A stretch of DNA of 64,000 nt from Acinetobacter dispersus. Its GTDB lineage: Bacteria; Pseudomonadota; Gammaproteobacteria; Pseudomonadales; Moraxellaceae. The position numbers were made by a program, and so were the translations under genes. The notes below the pieces were generated by a model. That model saw nothing but the letters and a program-made list of their open reading frames with translations, made no database searches and had not been told where the DNA came from. Where the stretch lies: assembly GCF_009884975.1 (NCBI RefSeq), contig NZ_CP041970.1, positions 1,612,001-1,676,000 on the forward strand, in the 5' to 3' direction. Every line of letters starts with the position of its first letter. Position 1 is the first letter of the stretch. Positions 43,962-54,840 of this stretch are shown one piece after another.

Positions 43962-46055
43962 TTAAATTCCAGCTTGGAGCATCTCTGTCGCTTGTTCTGC
44001 GTTTACAGCTCGACTAAATAAATAGCCCTGTCCGATTGAGCATCCAGAAGATTTTAAGAGTTCTAATTGTTCTGTATTCTCAATACCTTCCGCAACAATA
44101 TCCAATGACAGTTTTGGCCCCAAAGCGATGATTGCCTGTACAATGGCTAAAATCGCCTCGTCATCATTCATTTGACGAATAAAATCACAGTCAATTTTTA
44201 AACAGTCTACTGGGTAGTCCCGTAAACGGGTTAAAGAGGAATGTCCCGTACCGAAGTCATCCAATGATATTTTAACGCCTTGTTGTTTCAATAAATTTAA
44301 TGCTCGAATCACATAGTCAGAACCACGATCATCCAAGATATGTTCAGTAATTTCTATTTCTACTAAATGATGTGGAATGTTGTAGACGTTTAAACGGTGA
44401 AGTAAACGCTCAGCATAATTGTCTTTGAGAAACTCGACTGGTGCTGCATTGATTGAAACAGGCACAACATCCAACCCTTGTGCTATCCAGGCTGCAATAT
44501 TTTTAAAAACTTTATTCTGCATCGCATCACTGATTTTTGTTGCCAGAATATAGTCTTGAAATGCTTGTTCAATATTACAAGGTGAATGAATGTGTTGATC
44601 AACCGTTTGCCAACGCAACAATGCTTCAAAACCAACCACCTTCGCATCCGCTAAACGCACTTTCGGCTGGTAAAATGGGACGATAAGGTCATCACGAATA
44701 ATATGGCGCGCATCATTTAATTGAATCGCAATGTTTTGAGCTGCAACTTGCATCTGCTGATTAAACATACGAAAACCGCCACGCCCTGTTGCTTTCAAAT
44801 CATTGAGCGCAGTATCTGCACATTTCATTAAATTGGCTGAATCTTTGGCATCTCGAGGATAAATCGCGCAACCGATACTCATACTGCCATTAATCAAATT
44901 ACCAGCATAGGTAATCGGAGCTTCTAACAGTCGACTAACATCCACTGCTATTTTTTCAAGCTCTCCTTGGGTCTCAATTCCATTGACGACAATAGCAAAC
45001 TCATCACCCCCTAAACGAGCGACAAAAGTATGTTCAGGCAAAGTGTTTTCTATTCGCTTAGACAGAACACGAAGTAGATGATCTCCAGCTGCATGACCAA
45101 GCGTATCATTAACATGCTTGAAGTAATCTAAATCCAGCAACATCAAGCCGAGTAACTTCTTGTCTTTTTTATGTCGATGTAGTGCGCGCTTGAGTTGTAA
45201 TTTGAAGAAACGACGGTTATATAATCCTGTTAAATCGTCCAACTCACTCGAAAGCTGTAATTGAATTTCAGTTTGTCGTTGTGTGGTCACATCACGAGAC
45301 AGACACAAAACCTGCACGGTCTGGCCCTTATCATTCAATATCGGCGTGAGTAAATTATCCCAATATTGTCTTTCATTCCCTTCTCCACTCATCCCACGAA
45401 AACGTGCAGCCTTACCTTTGAGTGCCGTTTTTAAGGCATAACTCGCCTTGGATCTTATTTCCACAGGTAACAGCTCAGCCCACTTCATGCCAAAGCTATT
45501 TTGGCTTTGAGGGAGATTGAGCGCGATACACCCAGTTTTATTGACATGCAGTAAAGAGCCATCGACTTCTAATAGTTTTATGCAATCAACACTATTATCC
45601 AACATGTTGGTTTGGGCATTAATACATTGAACTAAGTTTTGTTGATACTGCTTGGTTTCATGGATATCAACGCTATTGATAAACCAATGCGCTTTTTCCT
45701 CTGAATTTGCCGTTATAAATTTTGCTGACAATAAAAACCATCGATACGCACCAGACTGATGTTTTAATCGGCATTCAATTTGAAATGAGGATTTATCGGT
45801 AAATGCCTGCTGCCACTCACTTTGGAAGATTGATCTATCCTCTGAATGGATTAAATCGATCCAGTCTTTTGCAAAATGTTCTAAGTCATTAAAACCAATA
45901 TACTCTTGGCTTAAACTATTAAAAAAATACGCATCTCCGTACTCCGAGAGCAGCCAGACCAGACTCGGAATACGGTTAAAAATACTTTGTTGGGCCTCAC
46001 TCAGTTGATGATTAGAGTGAAAGGGAATAGCCAAGTTCACAGACTTCTGTTCCAA
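43962..46055 (-). CDS. PAS-GGDEF-EAL cyclic-di-GMP protein
   Basis: A 697-residue signalling protein. Two PAS-like sensor regions occupy roughly residues 20-270 with no membrane segments. A GGDEF domain (ARLGGDEFAIVV) and an EAL domain (VVGFEALLRWQ, EITEHILDD, DDFGTGHSSL) follow. Both signature motifs are intact, so it could make or break c-di-GMP. No RxxD inhibitory site is seen before GGDEF. EAL catalytic residues look complete, which favours phosphodiesterase activity. The start is TTG 46055 with AAGAG before it; a GTG five codons in is an alternative. Confidence 0.9.
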   Translation of the reverse strand: MEQKSVNLAIPFHSNHQLSEAQQSIFNRIPSLVWLLSEYGDAYFFNSLSQEYIGFNDLEHFAKDWIDLIHSEDRSIFQSEWQQAFTDKSSFQIECRLKHQSGAYRWFLLSAKFITANSEEKAHWFINSVDIHETKQYQQNLVQCINAQTNMLDNSVDCIKLLEVDGSLLHVNKTGCIALNLPQSQNSFGMKWAELLPVEIRSKASYALKTALKGKAARFRGMSGEGNERQYWDNLLTPILNDKGQTVQVLCLSRDVTTQRQTEIQLQLSSELDDLTGLYNRRFFKLQLKRALHRHKKDKKLLGLMLLDLDYFKHVNDTLGHAAGDHLLRVLSKRIENTLPEHTFVARLGGDEFAIVVNGIETQGELEKIAVDVSRLLEAPITYAGNLINGSMSIGCAIYPRDAKDSANLMKCADTALNDLKATGRGGFRMFNQQMQVAAQNIAIQLNDARHIIRDDLIVPFYQPKVRLADAKVVGFEALLRWQTVDQHIHSPCNIEQAFQDYILATKISDAMQNKVFKNIAAWIAQGLDVVPVSINAAPVEFLKDNYAERLLHRLNVYNIPHHLVEIEITEHILDDRGSDYVIRALNLLKQQGVKISLDDFGTGHSSLTRLRDYPVDCLKIDCDFIRQMNDDEAILAIVQAIIALGPKLSLDIVAEGIENTEQLELLKSSGCSIGQGYLFSRAVNAEQATEMLQAGI

Positions 46056-46278
46056 ACAGAACTCTTTCTATCAAGATATTCAGTTGCAATAAAAGCCATA
46101 GACCACCAACAATAAAAGTGAGAATTAAATCACAGTATTATAGCAGAAATGCAATAAAATTATCACCAATTACAGCATTGATCAGTTAGATTTACTTTAT
46201 TTTTTAATATCAATTATTTATTTTAGATTAACGATCTTTATCAAACTTTCTTTAATAAAGACGATCTAAAAAACGACA

Positions 46279-46308
46279 GACTACCCCATCTAAATGACTG
46301 AGGTAGTC
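46279..46308 (-). terminator. probable terminator of ppsR
   Basis: Stem GACTACC/GGTAGTC with a 16-base loop, eight bases past the ppsR stop on the minus strand. A T run begins five bases beyond the stem. Confidence 0.55.
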
Positions 46309-46316
46309 AGGCCTGA

Positions 46317-47153
46317 TTAGCCAATACGACGTTTTAAACCCGTCATTTGTAAGACACGTGTTGAGATTTCCTCAATCGACATTTCCGTGACATTTAAATA
46401 TTTAATCCCTTCAGAAATATAGATCCCTTCAATCGCACGTAATTCCATTTGACACTGGCTGAAACTTGAATAGCGGCTATTCGCTTTACGTTCGTTACGG
46501 ATCGCGACCAAACGTTCAGCATCAATCATCAAACCAAACAGCTTGTTTTTATGTTCACGCAATACTTTTGGCAAACGATTGTCATCCAAGTCTTCTTCAG
46601 TTAATGGATAGTTTGCAACACGAATACCAAATTGTAATGACAAATAAATTGAGGTTGGGGTTTTTCCTGAGCGTGATACACCAATTAAAATAATGTCCGC
46701 TTTATCATAATGACGTGTTCTTGCCCCATCATCATTGTCCAGTGCAAAATGTACAGCATCGATACGCGCTTTATAATATTCAGAATCAGTTACCGCGTGG
46801 GTTTGTCCAACTAAGGTTGTCGGAGGAACACCAATTTCTTGTTCTAGTTTGCTAATTAAGCCCTCAAAAACATCCAAATTTACGGCTTTAGCAGTATTGA
46901 TAATTTCACGGACATGTGGATCGACCAAAGTATCAAAAACCAAGGGTAAAGACCCATCTCTACTCTGGCATGCATTGATCTCTACAGCCACGTTCATGGC
47001 AGCCTCTTCCGTCGTGATATAAGGCATGATATGGATGTCAAAATCAACGTTCGGAAATTGCGCAAGTAGTGAATGTCCAAGGGTTTCTGCGGTAATTGCG
47101 GTCCCATCTGAAATAAAAAATACGCTCCGTTTAATTTGTTTACTTTCGGGCAT
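46317..47153 (-). CDS. ppsR: phosphoenolpyruvate synthase regulatory kinase/phosphorylase
   Basis: A 278-residue bifunctional enzyme that inactivates PpsA by ADP-dependent phosphorylation and reactivates it by Pi-dependent phosphorolysis. It has RSVFFISDGTAITAETLGHSLLAQFP, the P-loop-like IGVSRSGKTPTSIYLSLQFG and ANYPLTEEDL. It is divergent from ppsA with a 158-base gap, the conserved partner arrangement. GAGGAG before ATG 47153 decides the start over an upstream TTG. Confidence 0.95.
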   Translation of the reverse strand: MPESKQIKRSVFFISDGTAITAETLGHSLLAQFPNVDFDIHIMPYITTEEAAMNVAVEINACQSRDGSLPLVFDTLVDPHVREIINTAKAVNLDVFEGLISKLEQEIGVPPTTLVGQTHAVTDSEYYKARIDAVHFALDNDDGARTRHYDKADIILIGVSRSGKTPTSIYLSLQFGIRVANYPLTEEDLDDNRLPKVLREHKNKLFGLMIDAERLVAIRNERKANSRYSSFSQCQMELRAIEGIYISEGIKYLNVTEMSIEEISTRVLQMTGLKRRIG

Positions 47154-47311
47154 CAAAATTCTCCTCAAACATTTGTCTTAGTGCTCTATAATCTTTATAG
47201 TAAACTCATCTAACATGACTGTCGCTTAGTAAAACACTAATTCTAAGCACTTTCGTATAATTTCATACCAATGATGGTCATTCATACTGCAAAAAAAGTG
47301 GAGTAAATACT

Positions 47312-49690
47312 TTGGAAGCGCGCGTAATCGGTCTGGAAAAATTAGGAAAACACGATGTCGAGCTCGTAGGTGGGAAAAACTCATCTCTGGGTGAAATGAT
47401 CAGCCATTTATCCAATGCTGGTGTATCGGTACCTGGTGGCTTTGCAACTACTGCTGCTGCCTATCGTGAGTTCTTGGATCAAAGCGGCTTAAACGCTCGT
47501 ATTCAAGCTGAACTTGTTCAGCTAAATGTAGAAGATGTAAATGCACTTGCTGAAACTGGTGCAAAAATCCGTAATTGGATTGTTGAAACTCCGCTTACCG
47601 CGACATTAGAACAAGAAATTCGTGAAGCTTTTGCTGCACTTTCAAACGGTAACCCAGATATCGCTGTTGCTGTACGCTCTTCTGCTACAGCTGAAGATTT
47701 ACCAGATGCGTCTTTTGCAGGGCAACAAGAAACTTTCTTGAACATCCGTGGCATTGATAACGTTCTTATCGCGATTAAAGAAGTTTTTGCTTCACTTTAT
47801 AATGACCGCGCAATTGCTTACCGTGTACACCAAGGCTTTGAACATAGTGTTGTTGCACTTTCTGCTGGTGTACAACGTATGGTTCGTTCTGAAACTGGTG
47901 CTGCTGGCGTTATGTTTACGCTTGATACAGAATCAGGTTTCCGTGATGTGGTCTTTATTACTGCATCTTACGGTTTGGGCGAAATGGTCGTTCAAGGTGC
48001 TGTAAACCCAGATGAATTCTATTTATCTAAACCGCTTTTAAATGCGGGTAAACACTCGGTTTTACGCCGCAACCTCGGCTCTAAACACCAAAAAATGATT
48101 TATGGTGAAGAAGGCGCTGCGGGTAAATCAGTTGTTGTCGTTGATGTTGAAAAACCAGAACGTCAACAATTTGCATTAAATGATCACGAATTACATGAAT
48201 TGGCAAAACAAGCCTTAATCATCGAACAACACTATGGCTCACCGATGGATATCGAATGGGCAAAAGATGGCGATGATGGTCAAATCTATATCGTTCAAGC
48301 ACGTCCTGAAACTGTAAAAAGCCGTCAAAATGTCGGCACCATGGAACGTTACTTATTAAAACAACGCGGTACTGTCATCTGTGAAGGTCGTTCAATCGGT
48401 CAACGCATTGGTTCAGGTAAAGTGCGTGTTGTAACGTCGATTAAAGAAATGGATAAGGTTCAGGACGGTGACGTACTTGTATCTGACATGACTGACCCAG
48501 ATTGGGAACCAGTGATGAAGCGTGCTGCTGCAATCGTGACCAACCGTGGTGGTCGTACCTGTCACGCAGCAATTATTGCGCGTGAGTTAGGTGTTCCAGC
48601 AATCGTGGGTTGTGGTAATGCAACAGAAGTACTAACTGACGGCCAAGAAGTGACTGTTTCATGTGCTGAAGGTGATACAGGCTTTATTTATGAAGGTGCG
48701 TTAGACTTTGAAGTTCAACGTAATTCTATTCATTCAATGCCATCGCTACCGTTTAAAATCATGATGAACGTCGGTAACCCTGACCGTGCATTTGACTTCG
48801 CTCAAATTCCAAACGAAGGGATTGGCCTTGCACGTCTTGAGTTCATCATCAATCGAATGATTGGTGTGCATCCAAAAGCATTATTAAATATTGAAAGCTT
48901 ACCGCGCGAAACTCGTGCTGCAGTTATGGCTCGTACCGCAGGCTACTCTTCTCCAATCGAATTTTACGTGGAAAAGTTAGTTGAAGGTATTTCAACACTT
49001 GCTGCTGCATTTGCAGGAAAACCAGTGATCGTGCGTATGTCTGACTTCAAGTCAAATGAATATGCAAACTTAATTGGTGGTAAGTTATACGAGCCAGAAG
49101 AAGAAAACCCAATGTTGGGCTTCCGTGGTGCAAGCCGTTATGTTTCTGATAACTTCCGTGACTGTTTCGAACTTGAATGCCGTGCCTTGAAAAAAGCACG
49201 TGATGAAATGGGTTTAACCAATATCCAAATCATGATCCCGTTCGTACGTACAGTTTCTGAAGCAAAACGTGTAATCGAGCTTCTTGCTCAGAATGGTTTG
49301 AAACGTGGTGAGAATGGCCTTAAAGTTATCATGATGTGTGAACTTCCAACCAATGCATTATTGGCCGAACAGTTCCTTGAACACTTCGATGGCTTCTCTA
49401 TCGGTTCAAATGACTTAACACAATTAACACTCGGTCTTGACCGTGACTCTGGTATCGTATCTCACTTATTTGACGAACGTGACCCAGCAGTTAAAGCACT
49501 TCTGTCTATGGCAATTCATGCTTGCCGTAAAGCAGGAAAATACGTTGGTATTTGTGGTCAAGGTCCTTCGGATCACCCTGACCTTGCTAAATGGCTCATG
49601 GAACAAGGTATTGAATCTGTGTCACTTAACCCTGACTCAGTACTTGATACTTGGTTCTTCCTTGCTGAAGAACAAATCAAGAAAGCCTAG
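47312..49690 (+). CDS. ppsA: phosphoenolpyruvate synthase
   Basis: A 792-residue enzyme converting pyruvate, ATP and water to PEP, AMP and Pi, for gluconeogenesis from C2/C3 carbon. The N-terminal ATP-grasp domain starts [12 protein letters not shown]. The phosphohistidine domain has [24 protein letters not shown] with the transient His, and the C-terminal PEP-binding barrel has [16 protein letters not shown]. The start is TTG 47312 with GTGGAG eight bases upstream. A strong terminator follows. Confidence 0.95.
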   Translation: MEARVIGLEKLGKHDVELVGGKNSSLGEMISHLSNAGVSVPGGFATTAAAYREFLDQSGLNARIQAELVQLNVEDVNALAETGAKIRNWIVETPLTATLEQEIREAFAALSNGNPDIAVAVRSSATAEDLPDASFAGQQETFLNIRGIDNVLIAIKEVFASLYNDRAIAYRVHQGFEHSVVALSAGVQRMVRSETGAAGVMFTLDTESGFRDVVFITASYGLGEMVVQGAVNPDEFYLSKPLLNAGKHSVLRRNLGSKHQKMIYGEEGAAGKSVVVVDVEKPERQQFALNDHELHELAKQALIIEQHYGSPMDIEWAKDGDDGQIYIVQARPETVKSRQNVGTMERYLLKQRGTVICEGRSIGQRIGSGKVRVVTSIKEMDKVQDGDVLVSDMTDPDWEPVMKRAAAIVTNRGGRTCHAAIIARELGVPAIVGCGNATEVLTDGQEVTVSCAEGDTGFIYEGALDFEVQRNSIHSMPSLPFKIMMNVGNPDRAFDFAQIPNEGIGLARLEFIINRMIGVHPKALLNIESLPRETRAAVMARTAGYSSPIEFYVEKLVEGISTLAAAFAGKPVIVRMSDFKSNEYANLIGGKLYEPEEENPMLGFRGASRYVSDNFRDCFELECRALKKARDEMGLTNIQIMIPFVRTVSEAKRVIELLAQNGLKRGENGLKVIMMCELPTNALLAEQFLEHFDGFSIGSNDLTQLTLGLDRDSGIVSHLFDERDPAVKALLSMAIHACRKAGKYVGICGQGPSDHPDLAKWLMEQGIESVSLNPDSVLDTWFFLAEEQIKKA

Positions 49691-49700
49691 TCTTTTTTAG

Positions 49701-49730
49701 AAAAAGACCCTCTTTCGCAGGGTCTTTTTT
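49701..49730 (+). terminator. terminator after ppsA
   Basis: AAAAAGACCCT/AGGGTCTTTTT stem with a 7-base loop and T run, 11 bases past the stop. Confidence 0.92.
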
Positions 49731-49758
49731 CATCTTCTGTAATTGAGATTTTAAAATT

Positions 49759-50529
49759 ATGCAAATTTACTTGGCTCGTAATAATCAACAAGCAGGACCT
49801 TATAGTTTAGAACAAGTGAACCAAATGCTAGCCAGTCAACAAGTTTTATTGACAGATTTGGCTTGGCACGAAGGTATGGCCGAATGGAAAACACTTGGCG
49901 AATTGACACAAGGTAAACTTGTCTACGAACCTGTAGGTTACTCTCCTTTTAGTTCTCAAATTAAAACTGAAACGAACGAACCAACTTACACAATCAAAGT
50001 TGAGCAAAAAGTATCAGACTTGGCTTCTATACCTTCACGTTTTCTTGCAAAAGTGATTGATATATTTTTGTGGCTCCCTGCCACATTTATACTCACAAGT
50101 TTTTTCACCGCTGAAGAAGCACAAAAGTTTACCCAACTCAACGAACAACTGTTACAACTCATGGCAGATCGTTCATCAGACATCGCTTTGGCTCAAAAAG
50201 TTCAGACAGAAATATTTGCAATTGTTCCATCCCAAGCGTGGATAGCAATGTGTGCCTATATTATTATCATGCTCATGATACAAGCTTTTTTGATTGGAAA
50301 ATCAGGTCAGAGTATTGGCAAGAAATTAACCAAAATCAAAATTGTTGATGCTGAAACCTCAGCACCCGTCAGCACAATTCGTGGCTTTTGGTTGAGAAGT
50401 ATTGTTTTCATTATTTTGAATCTAATCACTGTCCCATTGATTTCTGTTTTAGAATCTCTATTTGCTTTTGGGAAAAAGAGACAAACTTTGCACGATAAAT
50501 TGGCAAAAACCAAGGTCATTAAGCAGTAA
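49759..50529 (+). CDS. GYF_2-like domain plus RDD membrane protein
   Basis: A 256-residue protein. Residues 1-50 form a GYF_2/DUF4339-type domain (QQAGPYSLEQVNQMLASQQV, then WHEGMAEWKTL). A linker of about 40 residues follows, then an RDD membrane domain (IPSRFLAKVIDIFLW, GQSIGKKLTKIKIVDAET and the closing TLHDKLAKTKVI). The GYF-like part probably binds a peptide on the cytosolic side. No specific role is known. It stands alone between two terminators and is unrelated to ppsA. Confidence 0.85.
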   Translation: MQIYLARNNQQAGPYSLEQVNQMLASQQVLLTDLAWHEGMAEWKTLGELTQGKLVYEPVGYSPFSSQIKTETNEPTYTIKVEQKVSDLASIPSRFLAKVIDIFLWLPATFILTSFFTAEEAQKFTQLNEQLLQLMADRSSDIALAQKVQTEIFAIVPSQAWIAMCAYIIIMLMIQAFLIGKSGQSIGKKLTKIKIVDAETSAPVSTIRGFWLRSIVFIILNLITVPLISVLESLFAFGKKRQTLHDKLAKTKVIKQ

Positions 50530-50545
50530 TCACAAATCGATAAAG

Positions 50546-50572
50546 AAAAGAGGATTTATTCCTCTTTTTTTA
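50546..50572 (+). terminator. terminator after the GYF/RDD gene
   Basis: AAAAGAGGA/TCCTCTTTT stem with a 5-base loop and a T run, 17 bases past the stop. Confidence 0.85.
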
Positions 50573-50716
50573 TGTATTAAGCTGATATCTATATAAAAAA
50601 CACAGATGCAAATAACAATCCCTACAAAATAAATCGGGTTTTAAAACAAGTATTTCACACGACTTTATGAGTAGCTTAGTTTTTCAATATAAGGCATAAT
50701 GCCCAACAACGTTGCG

Positions 50717-50770
50717 GTGTCGCGTGATTGCTAAGCATTTTTTAACCAATCCTTATCAATCACGCGACAC
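50717..50770. promoter_or_regulatory. 14-bp perfect dyad in the cyoA leader region
   Basis: GTGTCGCGTGATTG at 50717-50730 and its complement CAATCACGCGACAC at 50757-50770 flank 26 bases. It lies 58 bases before the cyoA start, after a small palindrome GGCATAATGCC (50693-50703). It could be an operator pair or an RNA hairpin. The rest of the 300-base gap holds only the upstream terminator. Confidence 0.6.
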
Positions 50771-50828
50771 TTTAATCGCTATCCCATAATTTTAATTAGG
50801 GAATGGGACTCTTCACCGAGGTTGTAAA

Positions 50829-51881
50829 ATGAGACAAACGATTTTAGCTGTATTGTCTTTATCAACGATGGCTGCGCTCTTGACTGGGTGTGGCGGTGAT
50901 ATGGTACTTCTAAACAATAAAGGTCCAGTTGGTCAAGGTCAAAGCAACCTGATGATGACTGCGATCTATTTAATGCTGTTGGTGGTGATTCCATCAATCG
51001 TTATGGCATTATGGTTTGGTTGGAAATATCGCGCATCGAATAAAGATGCAGACTATAAACCTACTTGGGCACACTCAACGACAATTGAGATCGTTGTATG
51101 GGGTGTACCTGTCATTATTATTGGTATTTTAGCTTGGTTAACTTGGTGGGGTTCCCACAAGTACGACCCTTACCGTCCGTTAGAATCAGATAAAGCACCA
51201 TTGACTATTCAAGCTGTCGCTGAACAGTTCAAATGGATTTTTATCTATCCTGAGCAAAACATTGCAACGGTAAACGAAGTACGCTTCCCAGAACAAACAC
51301 CAATAAGCTTTAAGATCACTTCTAACTTCACAATGAACTCATTCTTCATTCCACAGTTAGGCGGCCAGATCTATGCAATGGCTGGTATGCAGACTCACCT
51401 TCACCTATTAGCAGATGAACCAGGTGTTTTCCGTGGTTTCTCAGCAAACTATTCAGGTTACGGTTTCTCACAAATGCGCTTTAAAGCACATAGCGTGACT
51501 GAGCCAGAATTTGCACAATGGGTAGAAGCAGTAAAAGCTGGCAATGGTACAAGTATCAACCCTGAAGCAATTCAAAAAGGCACACTTGACCAAGCTGAGT
51601 TAGCAACACTTAAAGATGGTGATCGTTCTAAACACCAGATCGAGCATTTAGTGAATCGTGCTAAAGCTGCTGGTGATGAAGAAGCGCTTGCTAAAGCTGA
51701 AGCGATGAAACCGTTCCCGACTAAGCCACACCCAGTGACTTATTACTCATCAGTTGAGCCAAAATTGTTTGAAACAATCATCAACCACTACATGAGTAAC
51801 TATCACGGTGCTGACCATTCTGCTGGACATGCAACAGCAGAAACTCATGCTGCAGCAGAACACGCTGCTCAAGGGGAATAA
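50829..51881 (+). CDS. cyoA: cytochrome o ubiquinol oxidase subunit II
   Basis: A 350-residue lipoprotein subunit of the bo3-type quinol oxidase. The lipobox LLTGCGG ends the signal peptide, two membrane helices follow (MLLVVIPSIVMALWFGW and VVWGVPVIIIGILAWLTWWG), and a periplasmic cupredoxin domain carries no CuA site. The C-terminus is extended and His/Ala-rich (HSAGHATAETHAAAEHAAQ). It is the first gene of cyoABCDE, with GAGG before the ATG. A large dyad precedes it. Confidence 0.95.
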   Translation: MRQTILAVLSLSTMAALLTGCGGDMVLLNNKGPVGQGQSNLMMTAIYLMLLVVIPSIVMALWFGWKYRASNKDADYKPTWAHSTTIEIVVWGVPVIIIGILAWLTWWGSHKYDPYRPLESDKAPLTIQAVAEQFKWIFIYPEQNIATVNEVRFPEQTPISFKITSNFTMNSFFIPQLGGQIYAMAGMQTHLHLLADEPGVFRGFSANYSGYGFSQMRFKAHSVTEPEFAQWVEAVKAGNGTSINPEAIQKGTLDQAELATLKDGDRSKHQIEHLVNRAKAAGDEEALAKAEAMKPFPTKPHPVTYYSSVEPKLFETIINHYMSNYHGADHSAGHATAETHAAAEHAAQGE

Positions 51882-51884
51882 GAC

Positions 51885-53876
51885 ATGGATATGATTTTTG
51901 GTAAATTAGGGTGGGATTCTATCCCAACTGAACCCCTTGTACTTGTCACCATGGTCTTTATGGCACTTGGTGCAATTGCTGTATTAGGCGGTATCACCTA
52001 TTTCAAGAAATGGGGATATTTGTGGAACGAATGGTTTATCACTGTAGACCATAAAAAGATTGGTATCATGTATATCATCGTATCTGTAGTCATGCTGTTG
52101 CGTGGCTTCGCCGATGCGATCATGATGCGTCTACAACTTTTCCTCGCGAAAGGCGGCGGCGAAGGTTACTTACATCCTGACCACTACGACCAGATCTTCA
52201 CCGCACACGGTGTCATCATGATCTTCTTCGTAGCAATGGGTCTCGTTGTTGGTATGATGAACATCTCTGTACCTTTACAGATTGGTGCTCGTGACGTTGC
52301 TTTCCCATTATTGAACTCTTTAAGCTTCTGGTTATTCGCTGGTGCTGCTGGTTTAATGATGCTTTCGCTTGTATTAGGTGAATTTGCTGCGACTGGTTGG
52401 ATGGCTTACCCTCCTCTATCTGGCATTCAATATTCTCCTGGTGTGGGTGTTGACTACTATATCTGGGCACTTCAGGTTTCTGGTCTAGGTACGCTTTTAT
52501 CTGGTGTTAACTTCTTTGTTACCATCATCAAAATGCGTGCACCTGGCATGAAATTAATGGATATGCCTATTTTCACGTGGACTTCACTTTGTACGGCTGT
52601 ATTAATCATTGCATCATTCCCTGTATTAACAGGTACACTTGCAATGCTTACTTTAGACCGTTACTTCGGCTTCCATTTCTTCACAAATGAGCTTGGCGGT
52701 AGCCCAATGCTTTATGTGAACTTAATCTGGACATGGGGTCACCCTGAAGTATATATCTTAGTATTACCAGCATTTGGTTTATACTCAGAAATCGTTGCAA
52801 CCTTCTCTCGTAAAGCGTTGTTCGGTTATAAGTCTATGGTGTATGCGACGATTGCGATTACTGTACTTGCGTTCGTTGTATGGCTTCACCACTTCTTCAC
52901 CATGGGTGCTGGTGCGAACGTTAACGCGTTCTTCGGTATCATGACCATGGTTATTGCGATTCCTACAGGTGTGAAAATCTTCTCTTGGTTATTCACAATG
53001 TATAAAGGTCGCATCACCTATACAACTCCTATGTTATGGACGCTTGGCTTCCTTGTAACATTCGGTATCGGTGGTTTAACTGGTGTACTTATGGCTGTTC
53101 CACCTGCGGACTTCCTTGTACACAACTCATTATTCTTGATCGCTCACTTCCATAACGTAATTATCGGTGGTGTGGTGTTTGGTATGTTTGCCGGCATCAT
53201 CTTCTACTGGCCGAAAATGTTTGGTTGGAAGCTCAACGAAGCATGGGGTAAAGCTGCGTTCTGGTTCTGGTTCATTGGTTTCTATTTTGCATTCATGCCA
53301 CTTTATATCCTTGGTTTCATGGGTATGACTCGTCGTTTGAATACATATGACAACCCTGAGTGGGATCCATACTTAGCGATTGCATTGTTTGGTGCTGTTC
53401 TTATCGCGATCGGTATTGCATGTTTCTTAATGCAAATCATCGTTGGTTTCTTACAACGTAAGGACAACATGGACCATACAGGCGATCCATGGGATAGCCG
53501 TACCCTTGAATGGGCAACGTCATCTCCTGCTCCGTTCTATAACTTTGCGCATGAACCAGATGCTAGCGGCGTTGACCGTTTCTGGACTGACAAAGAAAAT
53601 GGTGTAGCATACGCACGTAACACTAAATATGAAGACATCCACATGCCGACTGATCGTGCTGCTGGTTTTGTCATTGCAATGTTCATTACAATTCTTGGCT
53701 TTGCACTCATCTGGCATATTTGGTGGCTCGCTGTTGTTTCATTCGTTTCAGCTATTGTTAGCTTGATCGTAAGCTCATTCACTAAGAATGTTGATTACTA
53801 CGTTCCTGCTGCTGAAGTTGAGCGTATTGAAAACGAACGCTATGCTTTACTTGAAAAACACTTGAAGAAGGACTAA
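51885..53876 (+). CDS. cyoB: cytochrome o ubiquinol oxidase subunit I
   Basis: A 663-residue catalytic subunit with about 15 membrane helices carrying low-spin heme b and the heme o3-CuB centre. Ligand segments are visible: [11 protein letters not shown] (heme b), [17 protein letters not shown] (CuB His and the cross-linked Tyr), [10 protein letters not shown] (CuB) and [13 protein letters not shown] (heme ligands). It oxidises ubiquinol and reduces O2 while pumping protons. It starts three bases after the cyoA stop. Confidence 0.97.
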   Translation: MDMIFGKLGWDSIPTEPLVLVTMVFMALGAIAVLGGITYFKKWGYLWNEWFITVDHKKIGIMYIIVSVVMLLRGFADAIMMRLQLFLAKGGGEGYLHPDHYDQIFTAHGVIMIFFVAMGLVVGMMNISVPLQIGARDVAFPLLNSLSFWLFAGAAGLMMLSLVLGEFAATGWMAYPPLSGIQYSPGVGVDYYIWALQVSGLGTLLSGVNFFVTIIKMRAPGMKLMDMPIFTWTSLCTAVLIIASFPVLTGTLAMLTLDRYFGFHFFTNELGGSPMLYVNLIWTWGHPEVYILVLPAFGLYSEIVATFSRKALFGYKSMVYATIAITVLAFVVWLHHFFTMGAGANVNAFFGIMTMVIAIPTGVKIFSWLFTMYKGRITYTTPMLWTLGFLVTFGIGGLTGVLMAVPPADFLVHNSLFLIAHFHNVIIGGVVFGMFAGIIFYWPKMFGWKLNEAWGKAAFWFWFIGFYFAFMPLYILGFMGMTRRLNTYDNPEWDPYLAIALFGAVLIAIGIACFLMQIIVGFLQRKDNMDHTGDPWDSRTLEWATSSPAPFYNFAHEPDASGVDRFWTDKENGVAYARNTKYEDIHMPTDRAAGFVIAMFITILGFALIWHIWWLAVVSFVSAIVSLIVSSFTKNVDYYVPAAEVERIENERYALLEKHLKKD

Positions 53877-53880
53877 GGAA

Positions 53881-54501
53881 ATGGCTGAAGTACTTCATCA
53901 CGACAACCACGGCCACGATGGTCATCATGAACATGATGATACTGACTTAACGGTCTTTGGTTTCTGGACATACTTGATGAGTGACTTGATTCTTTTCGGA
54001 TCACTCTTCATTGCGTTCGCTGTATTAAGCAGTCATATCCCGCCAGGAACCCCAAGTGCATATGACCTGTTCCATGATTCATTAGGCTTCGTGTTAACTG
54101 AAACATTTGCCTTATTGATTTCATCGGTAACATTTGGTTTTGCTGTACTTGCATCTTATAAAAAGAATGTAAATCAAGTGATCACTTGGTTGTTTGTTAC
54201 ATTCCTTTTTGGTGCATCGTTCATTGGTATGGAAATCTATGAGTTCCATCACCTTGTACACGAAGGCCATGGTCCAACTCACAGTGCATTCTTATCTGCA
54301 TTCTTTACTTTGGTTGGTACACACGGTATCCACGTAACTTCTGGTTTAGTGTGGATGCTGGTATTAATCTACCAAATTAAAAAGAATGGTTTGACTTTAC
54401 CGAATACACGTCGTCTTGCTTGCTTAAGCTTGTTCTGGCACTTCCTTGACATCGTTTGGATCTGTGTATTCAGCGTCGTTTACTTACTGGGAGTTCTCTA
54501 A
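53881..54501 (+). CDS. cyoC: cytochrome o ubiquinol oxidase subunit III
   Basis: A 206-residue subunit with five membrane helices ([22 protein letters not shown], then the middle helices and [19 protein letters not shown]). A His/Asp-rich N-terminus ([15 protein letters not shown]) precedes the first helix. It stabilises the oxidase. It begins four bases after cyoB, with AAGGA as ribosome site, and its stop overlaps the cyoD start. Confidence 0.95.
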   Translation: MAEVLHHDNHGHDGHHEHDDTDLTVFGFWTYLMSDLILFGSLFIAFAVLSSHIPPGTPSAYDLFHDSLGFVLTETFALLISSVTFGFAVLASYKKNVNQVITWLFVTFLFGASFIGMEIYEFHHLVHEGHGPTHSAFLSAFFTLVGTHGIHVTSGLVWMLVLIYQIKKNGLTLPNTRRLACLSLFWHFLDIVWICVFSVVYLLGVL

Positions 54502-54830
54502 TGAGTAGTCATGACCATAATGCTGCAGGTGCGTCACACGGTAACTTTAAACAATACACGATTGGATTTATCCTATCTGTCATCCTTACCATCATCCCTT
54601 TCGGGATGGTGATGGCTGGTGGTTTTAGTCGTGGCATTTTAGTTACAGTAATTGCAATTACTGCTGTTGCTCAGGTACTTGTACAACTTGTGTATTTCTT
54701 GCACATGAATACATCGTCTGATCAGCGTTGGAACCTTATTGCATTTATCTACACAATTTTATGTATCGCTGTACTTTTAGTCGGCTCTGTGTGGATTATG
54801 AATTACCTACACTACAACATGATGATCTAA
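54501..54830 (+). CDS. cyoD: cytochrome o ubiquinol oxidase subunit IV
   Basis: A 109-residue subunit with three membrane helices, required for assembly of the bo3 oxidase. ATG 54501 overlaps the cyoC stop (TAATG), so it is probably translationally coupled. The N-terminus [19 protein letters not shown] matches the family. A longer upstream frame is only the overlap with cyoC. Confidence 0.94.
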   Translation: MSSHDHNAAGASHGNFKQYTIGFILSVILTIIPFGMVMAGGFSRGILVTVIAITAVAQVLVQLVYFLHMNTSSDQRWNLIAFIYTILCIAVLLVGSVWIMNYLHYNMMI

Positions 54831-54840
54831 ACTGATCGTC

